From: Gemmatimonas sp.
Lineage (GTDB): Bacteria; Gemmatimonadota; Gemmatimonadetes; Gemmatimonadales; Gemmatimonadaceae
NCBI RefSeq assembly: GCF_021298855.1
Contig: NZ_JAJTHI010000039.1
Coordinates: 28,912-92,911, forward strand
Direction: 5' to 3'
DNA: 64,000 nucleotides
A model generated the notes under the pieces. That model had not been told where the DNA came from, did no database searches, and saw nothing but the letters and a program-made list of their open reading frames with translations. This document shows positions 9,150 to 17,327 of this stretch, piece after piece (the first letter of the stretch is position 1; every line of letters starts with the position of its first letter). The translations under genes were made by a program, and so were the position numbers.

Positions 9150-11447
9150 ATGAGTTGGACTGCCCTGCTGTTCCTGCTGGCCATGGGCCAGCCACCGGCC
9201 GCGCGCCCCGATTCCATCGGTGAGGTGCGCGGCCGGGTCATTGATGCCGAGAGCCGCGCCCCGGTGGCGGCGGCCGCCGTGGTCGTGCGCGGCACCCGCA
9301 TCGGAACCCTCACCGGCGACGACGGGCGCTATGTGCTTTCGGGCGTTCCGGCCGGGCGCCCCACGCTGGTCGTGTCCCGGGTGGGGTACACGCCGGCCAC
9401 GCGTGAGGTCACCGTGGCCACCGGCGAACGTACCACGCTGGACGTGGCGCTGACCGCCGGCGGCACGCAGCTGACCACGGTGCGCGTCGCGGCCGAGGCC
9501 ACCGAGCGGGAGCAATTCCGCCTTTCGGCCGCGCCGGGGGTGATGACCGTTCGCGGCGAAACGCTCAAGCGGGTCCCGGTGATTGGTGAACCCGATGTGC
9601 TGCGCGTCGTGCAACTGCTCCCCGGGGTCGTGGCCACCAACGACTTCACCGCCGGCTACAACGTGCGCGGCGGGGAAAGCGACCAGAATCTGGTGCTGCT
9701 CGACGGCTTCCCCATCTACAACCCATTTCACCTGGGCGGCCTGTTCGGCACCTTCATCGACGAAACGGTGGGCGAGTTCGAACTCATGCCCGGCGGGTTT
9801 CCGGCGCGCTACGGCACTCGACTTTCCAGCGTGCTCAACGTGGTGCCCAAAGCGGAGGCGCGTAGCGGCGTGCATGGCGCGGTGGGGGTCTCGCTGCTCG
9901 CCACGACCGTCTCGCTGGGCGGTACCGTGCGGGGCAGCACCAGCTGGAACGTGGCCGCCCGGCGCACCTACGCCGACCGCTTCGTGTCGGTGTTCACCGA
10001 CAACCAGTTGCCGTACTGGTTCACCGACGTACAGAGCCACATCCGGCATCGCTTCAGCAACGGGGGCACGCTGTCGGCCACGGCGTATTGGGGAAGCGAC
10101 GTGATCGATGCGTCGCTCGCGCTCTTCGGTGATTCGTCGTCCGCGGGCGGTGGGCGACTCGCCTTCGACTGGGGGAATTCGCTGCTCGGCGTGGCGTACG
10201 CGCAACCGTTGGGGGCACGCGGCACCCGCTGGCTTGGCGCCGATTCGGCGCGCATCATGCAGCGCCTGTCGAGCACCGGCTTCGGCACGACGCTCGACCT
10301 GGGCAACGGCTCCTTGCGCTTCGACAACTCCCTGGCCGACCGGCGCGCGTGGGGTGAGGTGGCGCGGTGGCGCGGTCGGCACGAAACGCTCGCCGGCTAC
10401 GAATGGTCGAGCTATCAGCTGGGCTTCTCCGCCACGGCGAGCGCTGCCAGCTCCGACGCCATTCTCGACGTGAACAACGGCCCCACGGCGGCGAGCCTGT
10501 ATGTGGATCACACCGTGCGCGGCAGCCGTGTACTGGCGCGGGTGGGGCTGCGCGGCGAAACCGTGACCGGCACCGGGTGGCAGGGGCTCTCGCCGCGGGC
10601 CTCGGTGAAGTGGTTTGCCTCGCGCGACCTCGCGTTCACCGTCAGCGGCGGGCGCACCACGCAGTGGACGCCGGCGCTGCGCAACGAGCAGGCGCCGGTG
10701 CGGGTATTCGACTTCTGGCTCGTGGCCAACCGCTCCACCCCGGTGGCGTCCGCCTGGCAGGGCATTGTGGGCGGCGAGCGCTGGTTCGGCGCGTCACGCT
10801 TCGTGCGGCTCGAAACGTGGCTCAAGGATTACGACCGCTTGCCCGTGTCCAACCTCTTCAACGATCCGGACGTGCGGGGTGACGAGTTCGTCGAGACCGA
10901 GGGGCGCTCTTATGGCGTCGACCTGCTGGTGCGGCAGCTCGAATCGCAGAAGCTGTCGGGGTGGCTGGCCTACTCGTACGGCGTGAGTTGGCGCGATGGT
11001 CCGGAGGGACGCTTCGCCCCCGTGCAGGACCGCCGGCACAACCTCAACGTGGTGACCTCGTATCGTCCGGGGGGGCGATTCGGGTACGGCGCGCGACTGG
11101 GGCTGGGGACCGGCACCCCCTTCACCGATGTCGTGGGGCAGTTGGTGCGGCGTCGCTACGACCCGTTGTCGAACAGCTTCGCCACCCAGAATGTCCCGGT
11201 GTCGCGCGAGCCCATTGGCGGCCGTCGCAACGGGGCACGCTTTCCGCTGGTGCAGCGTCTCGACCTGAGCGTGACGCTCACCCGCCCGGGGAAGCGCACG
11301 TGGGCCCCCTACCTGTCGCTCGTGAACGCCTACAATGCGCGCAACGTGTTCACCTACATCTTCGACTACACCGCCAATCCGCCCACGCGCACGGCGTTCA
11401 CGCAGTTCCCGCTGTTGCCCACGGTGGGCGTTACGGTGACCTGGTGA
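9150..11447 (+). CDS. TonB-dependent receptor with CarboxypepD_reg N-terminus
   Basis: A 765-residue outer-membrane receptor. After a short signal peptide comes a carboxypeptidase-regulatory-like domain (GEVRGRVIDAESRAPVAAA to about residue 105), then a plug domain (VIGEPDVLRVVQLLPGV, YNVRGGESDQNLVLLDGFPIYNP) and a 22-strand-type barrel ending in an aromatic-rich terminus (VGVTVTW). This is the SusC/FecA-like layout common in Bacteroidota and Gemmatimonadota. The substrate is unknown. Its stop overlaps the ATG of a lipoprotein gene by one base, so the two probably act together. Confidence 0.88.
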   Translation: MSWTALLFLLAMGQPPAARPDSIGEVRGRVIDAESRAPVAAAAVVVRGTRIGTLTGDDGRYVLSGVPAGRPTLVVSRVGYTPATREVTVATGERTTLDVALTAGGTQLTTVRVAAEATEREQFRLSAAPGVMTVRGETLKRVPVIGEPDVLRVVQLLPGVVATNDFTAGYNVRGGESDQNLVLLDGFPIYNPFHLGGLFGTFIDETVGEFELMPGGFPARYGTRLSSVLNVVPKAEARSGVHGAVGVSLLATTVSLGGTVRGSTSWNVAARRTYADRFVSVFTDNQLPYWFTDVQSHIRHRFSNGGTLSATAYWGSDVIDASLALFGDSSSAGGGRLAFDWGNSLLGVAYAQPLGARGTRWLGADSARIMQRLSSTGFGTTLDLGNGSLRFDNSLADRRAWGEVARWRGRHETLAGYEWSSYQLGFSATASAASSDAILDVNNGPTAASLYVDHTVRGSRVLARVGLRGETVTGTGWQGLSPRASVKWFASRDLAFTVSGGRTTQWTPALRNEQAPVRVFDFWLVANRSTPVASAWQGIVGGERWFGASRFVRLETWLKDYDRLPVSNLFNDPDVRGDEFVETEGRSYGVDLLVRQLESQKLSGWLAYSYGVSWRDGPEGRFAPVQDRRHNLNVVTSYRPGGRFGYGARLGLGTGTPFTDVVGQLVRRRYDPLSNSFATQNVPVSREPIGGRRNGARFPLVQRLDLSVTLTRPGKRTWAPYLSLVNAYNARNVFTYIFDYTANPPTRTAFTQFPLLPTVGVTVTW

Positions 11448-12658
11448 TGCGTCCGTTTTCTGCGAGGCACCGTGGCCGCCGCGCCTTGGTCACGGCGCGC
11501 ACACTGACGCACACGCTGACGCGCACGCTGATGCTGGCGCTGGCGCTCACCGCCTGCGAGTTCGACCAGGTGAGCGTGGCGCCGCCCGCCCCGCTGGTGG
11601 TGGTCCACGCCGTGCTCAACGCCGACGCCGCGGAACAGGTGATTCTGGTGGAGGCGTCGCTCACCGGTCGCGTGGGGATCAACGACAGCCGCGATTTCAA
11701 CCCGCTCGATCCCATTCGCACTGCGGGCGGCGAACCCATTGCCGGCGCCGACGTGCGGTTGCTGGCGGGCGCCGACACCGTGGGCGTGCGCGCCACCGAG
11801 AGCCGCATCGGGACGCGCGGCACCGGCCGCTACGCGATTCCCCGCAGTGCCCTCGCGGTGACGCCTGGGCAGCGATACCGGCTGCGCGTACGCACCAGCG
11901 ATGGCCGGGTCGTGACGGGAGAAACGCTCGTTCCGGGGGCGCCGCCGGGGTGGATGGCCGGCGCGCTGCCGGTGCAACGTTCGTCGTTCGCGCGCGACAC
12001 CGACACCCTGCGGCTCACCTGGCCCGCCGTGACCGGCGCGCGCACCTATGCCGTGCGCGTCGAAACGCCATATGGTCCGTGGGCGCTTTTTTCCGACAGC
12101 ACACGGTTTTCGCTCACCGGTACCCTGCGGAACTTCCTCGCGCCCGGGCTGCCCAACGTCTGGTTCCCGGGCTTCCGCCAGATTGCCACCGTGGTGGCCG
12201 TGGATCGCAACTTCTACGACTACAATCGGTCCGGCAACGACCCGTTCGGCGGGACGGGACTCATCAGCAGCGTGCAGGGCGGCCTTGGCCTCTTCGGCAG
12301 TCTGGTCGAACTGCGGCGGCAGGAGGTGACCGTCACGCAGCGCGATCGCGCGCCACTCGACGCGGCGTGGACCGGCACGAGCACCACAGGCGCCACGGTG
12401 GTGATTGACCTGTGGGCCGAAGATCCCGGGCCGCGATTCTCTGCGGTCAGCGGGCGCGTGCGGGCACCGGAACAGTTCGCCGTGGGGACGCTCGGCGACG
12501 ACGGGACGCTACGCCTGGCCACGCTGCGCAGCACGTCGGGGGCGGACACGGCGGGGCTGTTTACCGGACGCCTGCTGGGCGACTCGATCACGGGCAGCTG
12601 GTCCACGCGGTTCGACAGTAGCGGCCCACGGCTGTTCCGACGCACCCGCCGACCGTAA
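11447..12658 (+). CDS. Lipoprotein partner of TonB receptor (DUF4249-like)
   Basis: A 403-residue lipoprotein with a clear lipobox (LALTAC) after a threonine-rich n/h region. The mature part starts with VVVHAVLNADAAEQVILVEASLTG, which resembles the N-terminal beta domain of DUF4249 proteins; these often pair with TonB receptors and may act as surface lids or binding proteins. The assignment rests on this resemblance and on the one-base overlap with the receptor gene. The rest is beta-rich without catalytic motifs. GTG 11444 directly upstream is also in frame. Confidence 0.6.
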   Translation: MRPFSARHRGRRALVTARTLTHTLTRTLMLALALTACEFDQVSVAPPAPLVVVHAVLNADAAEQVILVEASLTGRVGINDSRDFNPLDPIRTAGGEPIAGADVRLLAGADTVGVRATESRIGTRGTGRYAIPRSALAVTPGQRYRLRVRTSDGRVVTGETLVPGAPPGWMAGALPVQRSSFARDTDTLRLTWPAVTGARTYAVRVETPYGPWALFSDSTRFSLTGTLRNFLAPGLPNVWFPGFRQIATVVAVDRNFYDYNRSGNDPFGGTGLISSVQGGLGLFGSLVELRRQEVTVTQRDRAPLDAAWTGTSTTGATVVIDLWAEDPGPRFSAVSGRVRAPEQFAVGTLGDDGTLRLATLRSTSGADTAGLFTGRLLGDSITGSWSTRFDSSGPRLFRRTRRP

Positions 12659-12754
12659 GCGCGGAGGGCGGCGTCCGTCGCCATGGTCCGTTCCAACGAT
12701 CGGGAGGTACATTCCTGTGTCCCGGTCGTTTTTCCTACCGACGGAGTTTCCGGC

Positions 12755-13960
12755 ATGTTCGTGTCCCGCGTTGCCCGCCCGATGGCTGCCCTCGCTCTTC
12801 TCACCCTGCCCGGTACGGCCTTGGCGCAGGGGTTCCGCGGCGGCACACAGATCAAGCCGGGCGAGGAGTGCCCCCCGGGCACCACGGAGATCCGCCCGCG
12901 TACCTGCCTGGCCCCCGAGGGCGCCGTGCCAAGCATCGTGGACTATCGGCCCAGGAGCACGCTCAAGGTGCCGGCCACGATGCGCATGAAGGCCAAGTTT
13001 CCCGTTGTGGATTTCCACGGGCACCCGTCCGGACAGCTGGGGAGCGTGGACGCCATCGAGCGTATGGGCAAGCAGCTCGATTCGATCGGCGTGCGCCTCA
13101 TGCTCGTGGCCAACAACGTGAGTGGCGAGGCGCTCACCCGCGGCATCGCCATCGTGAACAGCACGCCCACCATGAAGGACCGCGTGCGTTTCCTCACCGG
13201 CATCAACTTCGCCGGCGTGGGGACCCCTGGCTGGGCGGAGAAGGCGGTGGCCCAGATGGAAGCCGACAAGAAGGCGGGGGCGGTGGGCATTGGCGAGGTG
13301 GGCAAGGGCTTCGGCCTCTCCACACGCAAGGCTGATGGCTCGCGCCTCACGCTGAACGATCCCGAGCTCAAGCCGGTGTGGGCCGCGGCCGCCCGCCTCA
13401 AGCTCCCGGTGTTCATCCACACGGCCGACCCGCAGGAGTTCTTCCGCCCCGTTGACTACACCAACGAACGGTGGCTCGAGCAGTCCCTCTTCCCGGAGCG
13501 GCGCTACCCGCAGGATCGGTACCCAAGCTTCGAACAGCTCATGGCCGAACGGGACAGCCTCTTCAAGGCCAATCCGCAAACCACGTTCGTGGCGGCGCAT
13601 CTGGGATGGCACGCCAACGATCTGGGCCGGCTTGGGCGCATGTTCGACGCGATGCCGAACGTGCTGGGGGAGATGGGGGCGGTGCTCTACGACATTGGCC
13701 GCCAGCCGCGCGCCGCCCACGATTTCTTCGTGAAGTATCAGGACCGCATTCTCTTCGGCAAGGACAGCTACCAGCCGGAGGAGTATCCGTACTACTGGCG
13801 TGTGCTCGAAACGCGCGACGACTACTTCGACTATTACCGGGACTACCACGCGTTCTGGAAGCTGTACGGCATCGACCTGCCCGACGTGGTACTCAAGAAG
13901 GTGTACTACCAGAACGCGCTCCGCATCACGGGCATTCCCACCACGGGCTGGCCGAAGTAA
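12755..13960 (+). CDS. Exported amidohydrolase-2 family protein
   Basis: A 401-residue TIM-barrel metal-dependent hydrolase (amidohydrolase 2 family) with a Sec signal peptide ending LPGTALAQG. Motifs are VVDFHGHP, where the first metal ligands of the family sit, VFIHTADP, FVAAHLGW and FGKDSYQPEEY, where a late Asp completes the site. The reaction is unknown; relatives include decarboxylases and lactonases. Upstream in-frame residues precede the signal peptide, and a GGAG motif lies before ATG 12755, which decides the start. The segment EECPPGTTEIRPRTCLAPEG after the signal has two cysteines that could form a disulfide. Confidence 0.8.
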   Translation: MFVSRVARPMAALALLTLPGTALAQGFRGGTQIKPGEECPPGTTEIRPRTCLAPEGAVPSIVDYRPRSTLKVPATMRMKAKFPVVDFHGHPSGQLGSVDAIERMGKQLDSIGVRLMLVANNVSGEALTRGIAIVNSTPTMKDRVRFLTGINFAGVGTPGWAEKAVAQMEADKKAGAVGIGEVGKGFGLSTRKADGSRLTLNDPELKPVWAAAARLKLPVFIHTADPQEFFRPVDYTNERWLEQSLFPERRYPQDRYPSFEQLMAERDSLFKANPQTTFVAAHLGWHANDLGRLGRMFDAMPNVLGEMGAVLYDIGRQPRAAHDFFVKYQDRILFGKDSYQPEEYPYYWRVLETRDDYFDYYRDYHAFWKLYGIDLPDVVLKKVYYQNALRITGIPTTGWPK

Positions 13961-14018
13961 CCGTCCAAGCATTCGCCGCGTGAATGTATCGGGCCCGAAA
14001 ATCCGAATCGTTCACCGC

Positions 14019-14047
14019 TTGTTGCCCCCGTGGCGGCGCCCTAACGT
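14019..14047 (+). promoter_or_regulatory. Putative sigma70-type promoter
   Basis: TTGTTG at 14019-14024 and TAACGT at 14042-14047 are separated by exactly 17 bases. This is the best promoter-like pair in the 304-base gap between the amidohydrolase and the next gene. Transcription from it would begin just before the first hairpin of the leader described next. Confidence 0.45.
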
Positions 14048-14052
14048 GACGG

Positions 14053-14264
14053 TGTGATCGCCATCGCGATCGCATCCTGGTTGGGGAGTAGCCGCCCGTG
14101 CCGGTCACGGGAGCGGTCGACCGTCATCACGAGACGCGAGTCTCCGGTCGGCCGCGTGCGGAGTCATCCGCATTGCGCGAGACCACCGCACACCCTGTGT
14201 CGTGCGGCGTCTCGCTTTCCCTGGCGATTTCCCCGCACGGCACCGCCCCCTGGAGGGGATGCCG
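14053..14264 (+). ncRNA. Structured leader RNA or small RNA, unknown family
   Basis: Five consecutive potential hairpins fill this gene-free stretch. They are 14056-14071 (6 bp, loop CATC), 14095-14111 (6 bp, loop CCGGT), 14113-14155 (11 bp outer stem with one GU pair, a 7-base 5' bulge TCATCAC, then a 5 bp stem closed by the GNRA loop GCGA), 14177-14215 (7 bp plus 6 bp stems around an internal loop, followed by CTTTCC), and 14247-14258 (CCCC TGGA GGGG), which covers the Shine-Dalgarno of the gene at 14265. I do not recognise a known riboswitch, 6S, SRP or tmRNA motif. It could be a regulatory 5' leader, or a stand-alone sRNA ending near 14220. Confidence 0.45.
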
Positions 14265-14735
14265 ATGCACGAAGCGCTGGAAACACCGTGGCGCGGGCGT
14301 ATGCGGTTGTTGTCTGCCGATCGTCACCTGCCCCGTCGCAACGAGCCGCTTACCGAACAGGAGCGTGACGCCATCGAGGCGTGGCTCACCAACGGCTCGC
14401 ACATCATCACGTATACGCGCGGCCGCGTGACACGCGAGGGGCGCCCGGTCTGGGTGGTCACCACGCGGGGGGTGCTCATTGCCACCCTCACCGATGAAGG
14501 GTTCGACCGCGTGCGCGCGCGCGCGCACTGGGTGCCCGCCGAGCACCTGCGACGGGTGGACATGGTCCCCGACGCCGAGCTGCCGCTGGTACGCATCGTG
14601 ACCATTTCGCGGCGGTTCGTGCTGTACGGCGTGGACCTGGACAGTTCCGTGCGCTTCGTGGCGCTGGCCAAGGCGGCCATGGCCGCCAGCGAGCCCCCGC
14701 GTCGCAGTGGGCCGCGCGCGGTGGGGATGCGCTGA
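14265..14735 (+). CDS. Hypothetical protein, PH-like beta protein
   Basis: A 156-residue soluble protein with no recognised family. The pattern of short beta strands (VWVVTTRGVLIATLT, LVRIVTISRRFVLYGVD) ending in a helix (SVRFVALAKAAMAAS) resembles bacterial PH-like domains, but this is only a structural guess. ATG 14265 is chosen because a GGAGGGG Shine-Dalgarno ends 6 bases upstream; ATG 14259 would be too close to it. That Shine-Dalgarno can be paired in a hairpin. The stop overlaps the start of the Skp-like gene by one base, so translation is likely coupled. Confidence 0.6.
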   Translation: MHEALETPWRGRMRLLSADRHLPRRNEPLTEQERDAIEAWLTNGSHIITYTRGRVTREGRPVWVVTTRGVLIATLTDEGFDRVRARAHWVPAEHLRRVDMVPDAELPLVRIVTISRRFVLYGVDLDSSVRFVALAKAAMAASEPPRRSGPRAVGMR

Positions 14736-15373
14736 TGCGCCCGTCCCGGAATCACCAGTCCCGGAATCGCCGCTCCCGCGCGCTGGAACTGCTGCGCCAT
14801 GGCGTGGCGGCCATGGCGCTCGCGTCACTCGCCTTGGCGGGCACCGCCGAGGCACAGGGCTCCGGAGCGTCAGCGCGGGCCAAGGGCGCCGTGCCTGCGC
14901 TTCGCGTGGCCGTATTCAACGCGCGGGTGGTGTTCGACTCCATGCCCGAGCGTTCTGCGGCCGAATCGGAATTCGCGCTCGAGCAGGCGAAGGCGCGCAC
15001 GCTGCTCAATGCCGCCACCGATTCACTGCGCGCGGCACTCGACGAATTCGTACGCCACGAAGCACGCCTGACACCGCGGCAGCGCGAGGCCACGGCCATG
15101 CACCTGCGCGCGCGCGAGCTGCTGGTGGAGGAAATGGCCGCCAACCTCGACCATGTGATTCTCACGCGGCAGGCCGAACTGCAGCAGCCGTTGCGCGAGC
15201 GGGTGCGGGCCGCCGTACGCGCCGTGCGCCTGCGTGCCGGGTACGACCTCGTGCTCGATCGGTCGAATGATCAGGTCATCTTCGATGCCGACGACAAGGC
15301 CGACATCACCGCAGCCGTGCTGCGCGAGTTGCGGGAGCAGATGCACAGTGCCCGCTCACCGAATGGACGGTGA
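14735..15373 (+). CDS. OmpH/Skp-like periplasmic protein
   Basis: A 212-residue exported protein. After a basic N-terminus and a signal peptide (AALASLALAGTAEAQG-like) it has the OmpH pattern: a first strand LRVAVFNARVVFDSMPERSAAE, a long charged helical hairpin (residues about 75-160, EFALEQAKARTLLNAATD and onwards), and a final segment with YDLVLDRSNDQVIFDA followed by a short helix. Skp chaperones hold outer-membrane proteins in the periplasm. The family call rests on pattern, not strong identity. The stop codon lies inside a strong hairpin shared with the convergent gene. Confidence 0.72.
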   Translation: MRPSRNHQSRNRRSRALELLRHGVAAMALASLALAGTAEAQGSGASARAKGAVPALRVAVFNARVVFDSMPERSAAESEFALEQAKARTLLNAATDSLRAALDEFVRHEARLTPRQREATAMHLRARELLVEEMAANLDHVILTRQAELQQPLRERVRAAVRAVRLRAGYDLVLDRSNDQVIFDADDKADITAAVLRELREQMHSARSPNGR

Positions 15374-15380
15374 GCGGGCA
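15349..15380. terminator. Bidirectional hairpin between convergent genes
   Basis: A perfect 13 bp stem (15349-15361 with 15368-15380) around the loop AATGGA overlaps the stop of the Skp-like gene and precedes the end of the opposing gene at 15419. There is no U-tract. It is placed as a terminator for both directions. Confidence 0.6.
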
Positions 15381-15418
15381 ATGGCGACGCGAGATACGGG
15401 GCGAGGCAGACCGCGCCG

Positions 15419-16168
15419 TCAGTCGCGGCGCCCCTGCAACCGCGAGAGCAGCCGCAGCAGTTCGAGATACAGCCAGATCAGGGTGACCATGAGGCCGAAG
15501 GCGGCAAACCACTCCATCGCCTTCGGTGCCCCCATGCGCGCCCCTTCCTCGATGCGGTCGAAGTCGAGCACCAGATTGAGGGCCGCGACGCCGGCAATGG
15601 CCACGTTGACGCCAATGGCCAGCCAGCTCGTGCTGGTGAAGTAGCCCACCTGTACCCCGAAGAGGGACAGCAGGAAGGAACCGAGGTAGAAGAGGCCGAT
15701 GCCGATGACGGCGCCAAGCATCATGCGCTTGAAGCCGGCCGTCGCGCGCAGCACGCGCAGCCGATAGAGCACGAGCACGCCCGCCGCGACCCCGAAGGTG
15801 AGCAGCACCGCCTGCTGCGGCAGCCCGGCGAAGCGCGTGTTGTAGAGCGCCGAGATGGCGCCCAGGAAGATCCCTTCCAGCGACGCGTAGATGGGGGCGG
15901 TCCACGGCGCCCACTGGGGGCGGAAGCTGGTCACGAGGGCGAACACGAAACCGCCCAGACCACCAACGAGCATGGCAGGCATGACCAGTTCGGGACGGCC
16001 GCCAGCCACCTGCTGCCAGGTGATCGCGGCCGAAAAAACCACGACGGCCAGCAGCAGCATGGCTTTGCCCGCCGTCCCGGCCACGGTCATGGCGCCGGGA
16101 GAAACGAGGCCGAAGGTTTCGCGCGCGGTATCCGCGAAGCGCGAAAGGACGGGATTGTTGGTGCGCAT
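15419..16168 (-). CDS. Bax inhibitor-1 / YccA family membrane protein
   Basis: A 249-residue protein with seven predicted membrane helices of the BI-1 (TMBIM) family, conserved proteins linked in other organisms to membrane stress and ion leak. The features are the N-terminal amphipathic segment NPVLSRFADTARE, the helix around ISALYNTRFAGLPQQAV, and the family-type end segment ALNLVLDFDRIEEGARMGAPKAMEWFAAFGLMVTL, in which the conserved DFD lies before the last helix. Sequence upstream in frame antisense to the next gene is excluded; ATG 16168 gives the family N-terminus. Confidence 0.88.
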   Translation of the reverse strand: MRTNNPVLSRFADTARETFGLVSPGAMTVAGTAGKAMLLLAVVVFSAAITWQQVAGGRPELVMPAMLVGGLGGFVFALVTSFRPQWAPWTAPIYASLEGIFLGAISALYNTRFAGLPQQAVLLTFGVAAGVLVLYRLRVLRATAGFKRMMLGAVIGIGLFYLGSFLLSLFGVQVGYFTSTSWLAIGVNVAIAGVAALNLVLDFDRIEEGARMGAPKAMEWFAAFGLMVTLIWLYLELLRLLSRLQGRRD

Positions 16169-16256
16169 GAACCGGGAAGCTGAGGGACGTGTTACCGTGT
16201 GGCCGCCGCCGCTCCGCCTGCCAGGGACGGGCGGCGCGGTGCGGGGCACCACCGGA

Positions 16257-17264
16257 CTATACACCAAGAACGCGCGAAACGATCGGCTCGAGCCCACCGC
16301 GCAGGGGATCGCAGACGGGAACCCCCACTTCCTCGGCCACCCGCTCCCGGTAGGCCTGCCATGCCTCGGTTGACAGGGACGACGAATTGACCGATACCCC
16401 GGCAAGCTGCACCGCCTGATTGGTGACCCGCGCCGCTTCGAGATACTGGGCCGCGGCGTTGGCGAGCGGCGGAATGCGGAACTGGGGCCGGTGCTCGATG
16501 TGCAGGCGCGAGGCGTCGTGACAGAGCACGATCCAGTCGGGCTGCGAGCCGTGCAGCAGTCCCAGCGTGACGCCCGCGTAGGCCGGGTGAAACAGCGACC
16601 CCTGCCCCTCAATGACATCGAAGTGCGCCGGGTCGTTGTCGGGAGAAAGCGCCTCGGCCGCTCCCGCCACGAAATCCGCCACCACGGCGTCAATGGCAAT
16701 GCCGCTGCCGGCAATCATGATGCCGGTCTGCCCGGTGGCCCGAAAGGTGGCGCGGGCCCCACGCGCCGTGAGCGCCTGCGTGAGCGCCAGCGCGGTGTAT
16801 TTCTTCCCCAGGGCGCAGTCGGTACCCACCGTGGCGATGCGCAGGCCGGTGCGCTTGCGTCCGGTGCCGGCGGCGAACGACTGCGAACCGTGGCGCACGT
16901 CCACCAGTCGTACCCCGTGGCGCGCGGCGGCCTCGACCAGCTGGGGGAAGGCGGTCAGTCGCGTGTGCATGCCACTCACCACATCGAGTCCGGCGGCCAT
17001 GGCGGCAAGCAGATCACCCTGCCAGGCCGGCGGGAGCGTGCCACCTACCGACGCCACCCCGATAACCAGGCTTCCGGCCCCCGCGGCGGCCGCGGCGGCC
17101 GGAGAACGGCGTGGCAAGCCGAGCGAGACCGTGCACTCGGGCAGGCTCCATTCGCCGCACACCTTGTCCGGGCACCAGTCGCGCAGCCCAAAGGCGGTCT
17201 TGGCGTCGGTGAGGTGCTGTGCACCACCGAGGAACAGCAGATAGGGCGCGCGAAGCGTGAGCAT
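16257..17264 (-). CDS. DUF1611 family protein, DgcN-like
   Basis: A 335-residue DUF1611 protein. The N-terminal domain ends near residue 130 and is followed by a P-loop-type domain with GTDCALGKKYTALAL, then ATGQTGIMIAGSGIAIDAVVADF in parts, EGQGSLFHPAY and VLCHDASR. Members called DgcN are D-glutamate N-acetyltransferases that act with the dehydrogenase DgcA in D-Glu catabolism. No DgcA or epimerase gene is adjacent here, so the pathway is not confirmed. The gene is divergent, 63 bases from the Tat aldo/keto reductase. Confidence 0.75.
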   Translation of the reverse strand: MLTLRAPYLLFLGGAQHLTDAKTAFGLRDWCPDKVCGEWSLPECTVSLGLPRRSPAAAAAAGAGSLVIGVASVGGTLPPAWQGDLLAAMAAGLDVVSGMHTRLTAFPQLVEAAARHGVRLVDVRHGSQSFAAGTGRKRTGLRIATVGTDCALGKKYTALALTQALTARGARATFRATGQTGIMIAGSGIAIDAVVADFVAGAAEALSPDNDPAHFDVIEGQGSLFHPAYAGVTLGLLHGSQPDWIVLCHDASRLHIEHRPQFRIPPLANAAAQYLEAARVTNQAVQLAGVSVNSSSLSTEAWQAYRERVAEEVGVPVCDPLRGGLEPIVSRVLGV

Positions 17265-17327
17265 GGGATGGAGTCTGGCACCTCCCGCAGGATGCGGGAA
17301 GTCAGGGGGGCGCAACATATTTCCCGC

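Noticed and set aside
14053..14264. SRP RNA, 6S RNA or a known riboswitch
   Set aside because: The conserved SRP tip, 6S open bubble and familiar riboswitch core sequences were not found.
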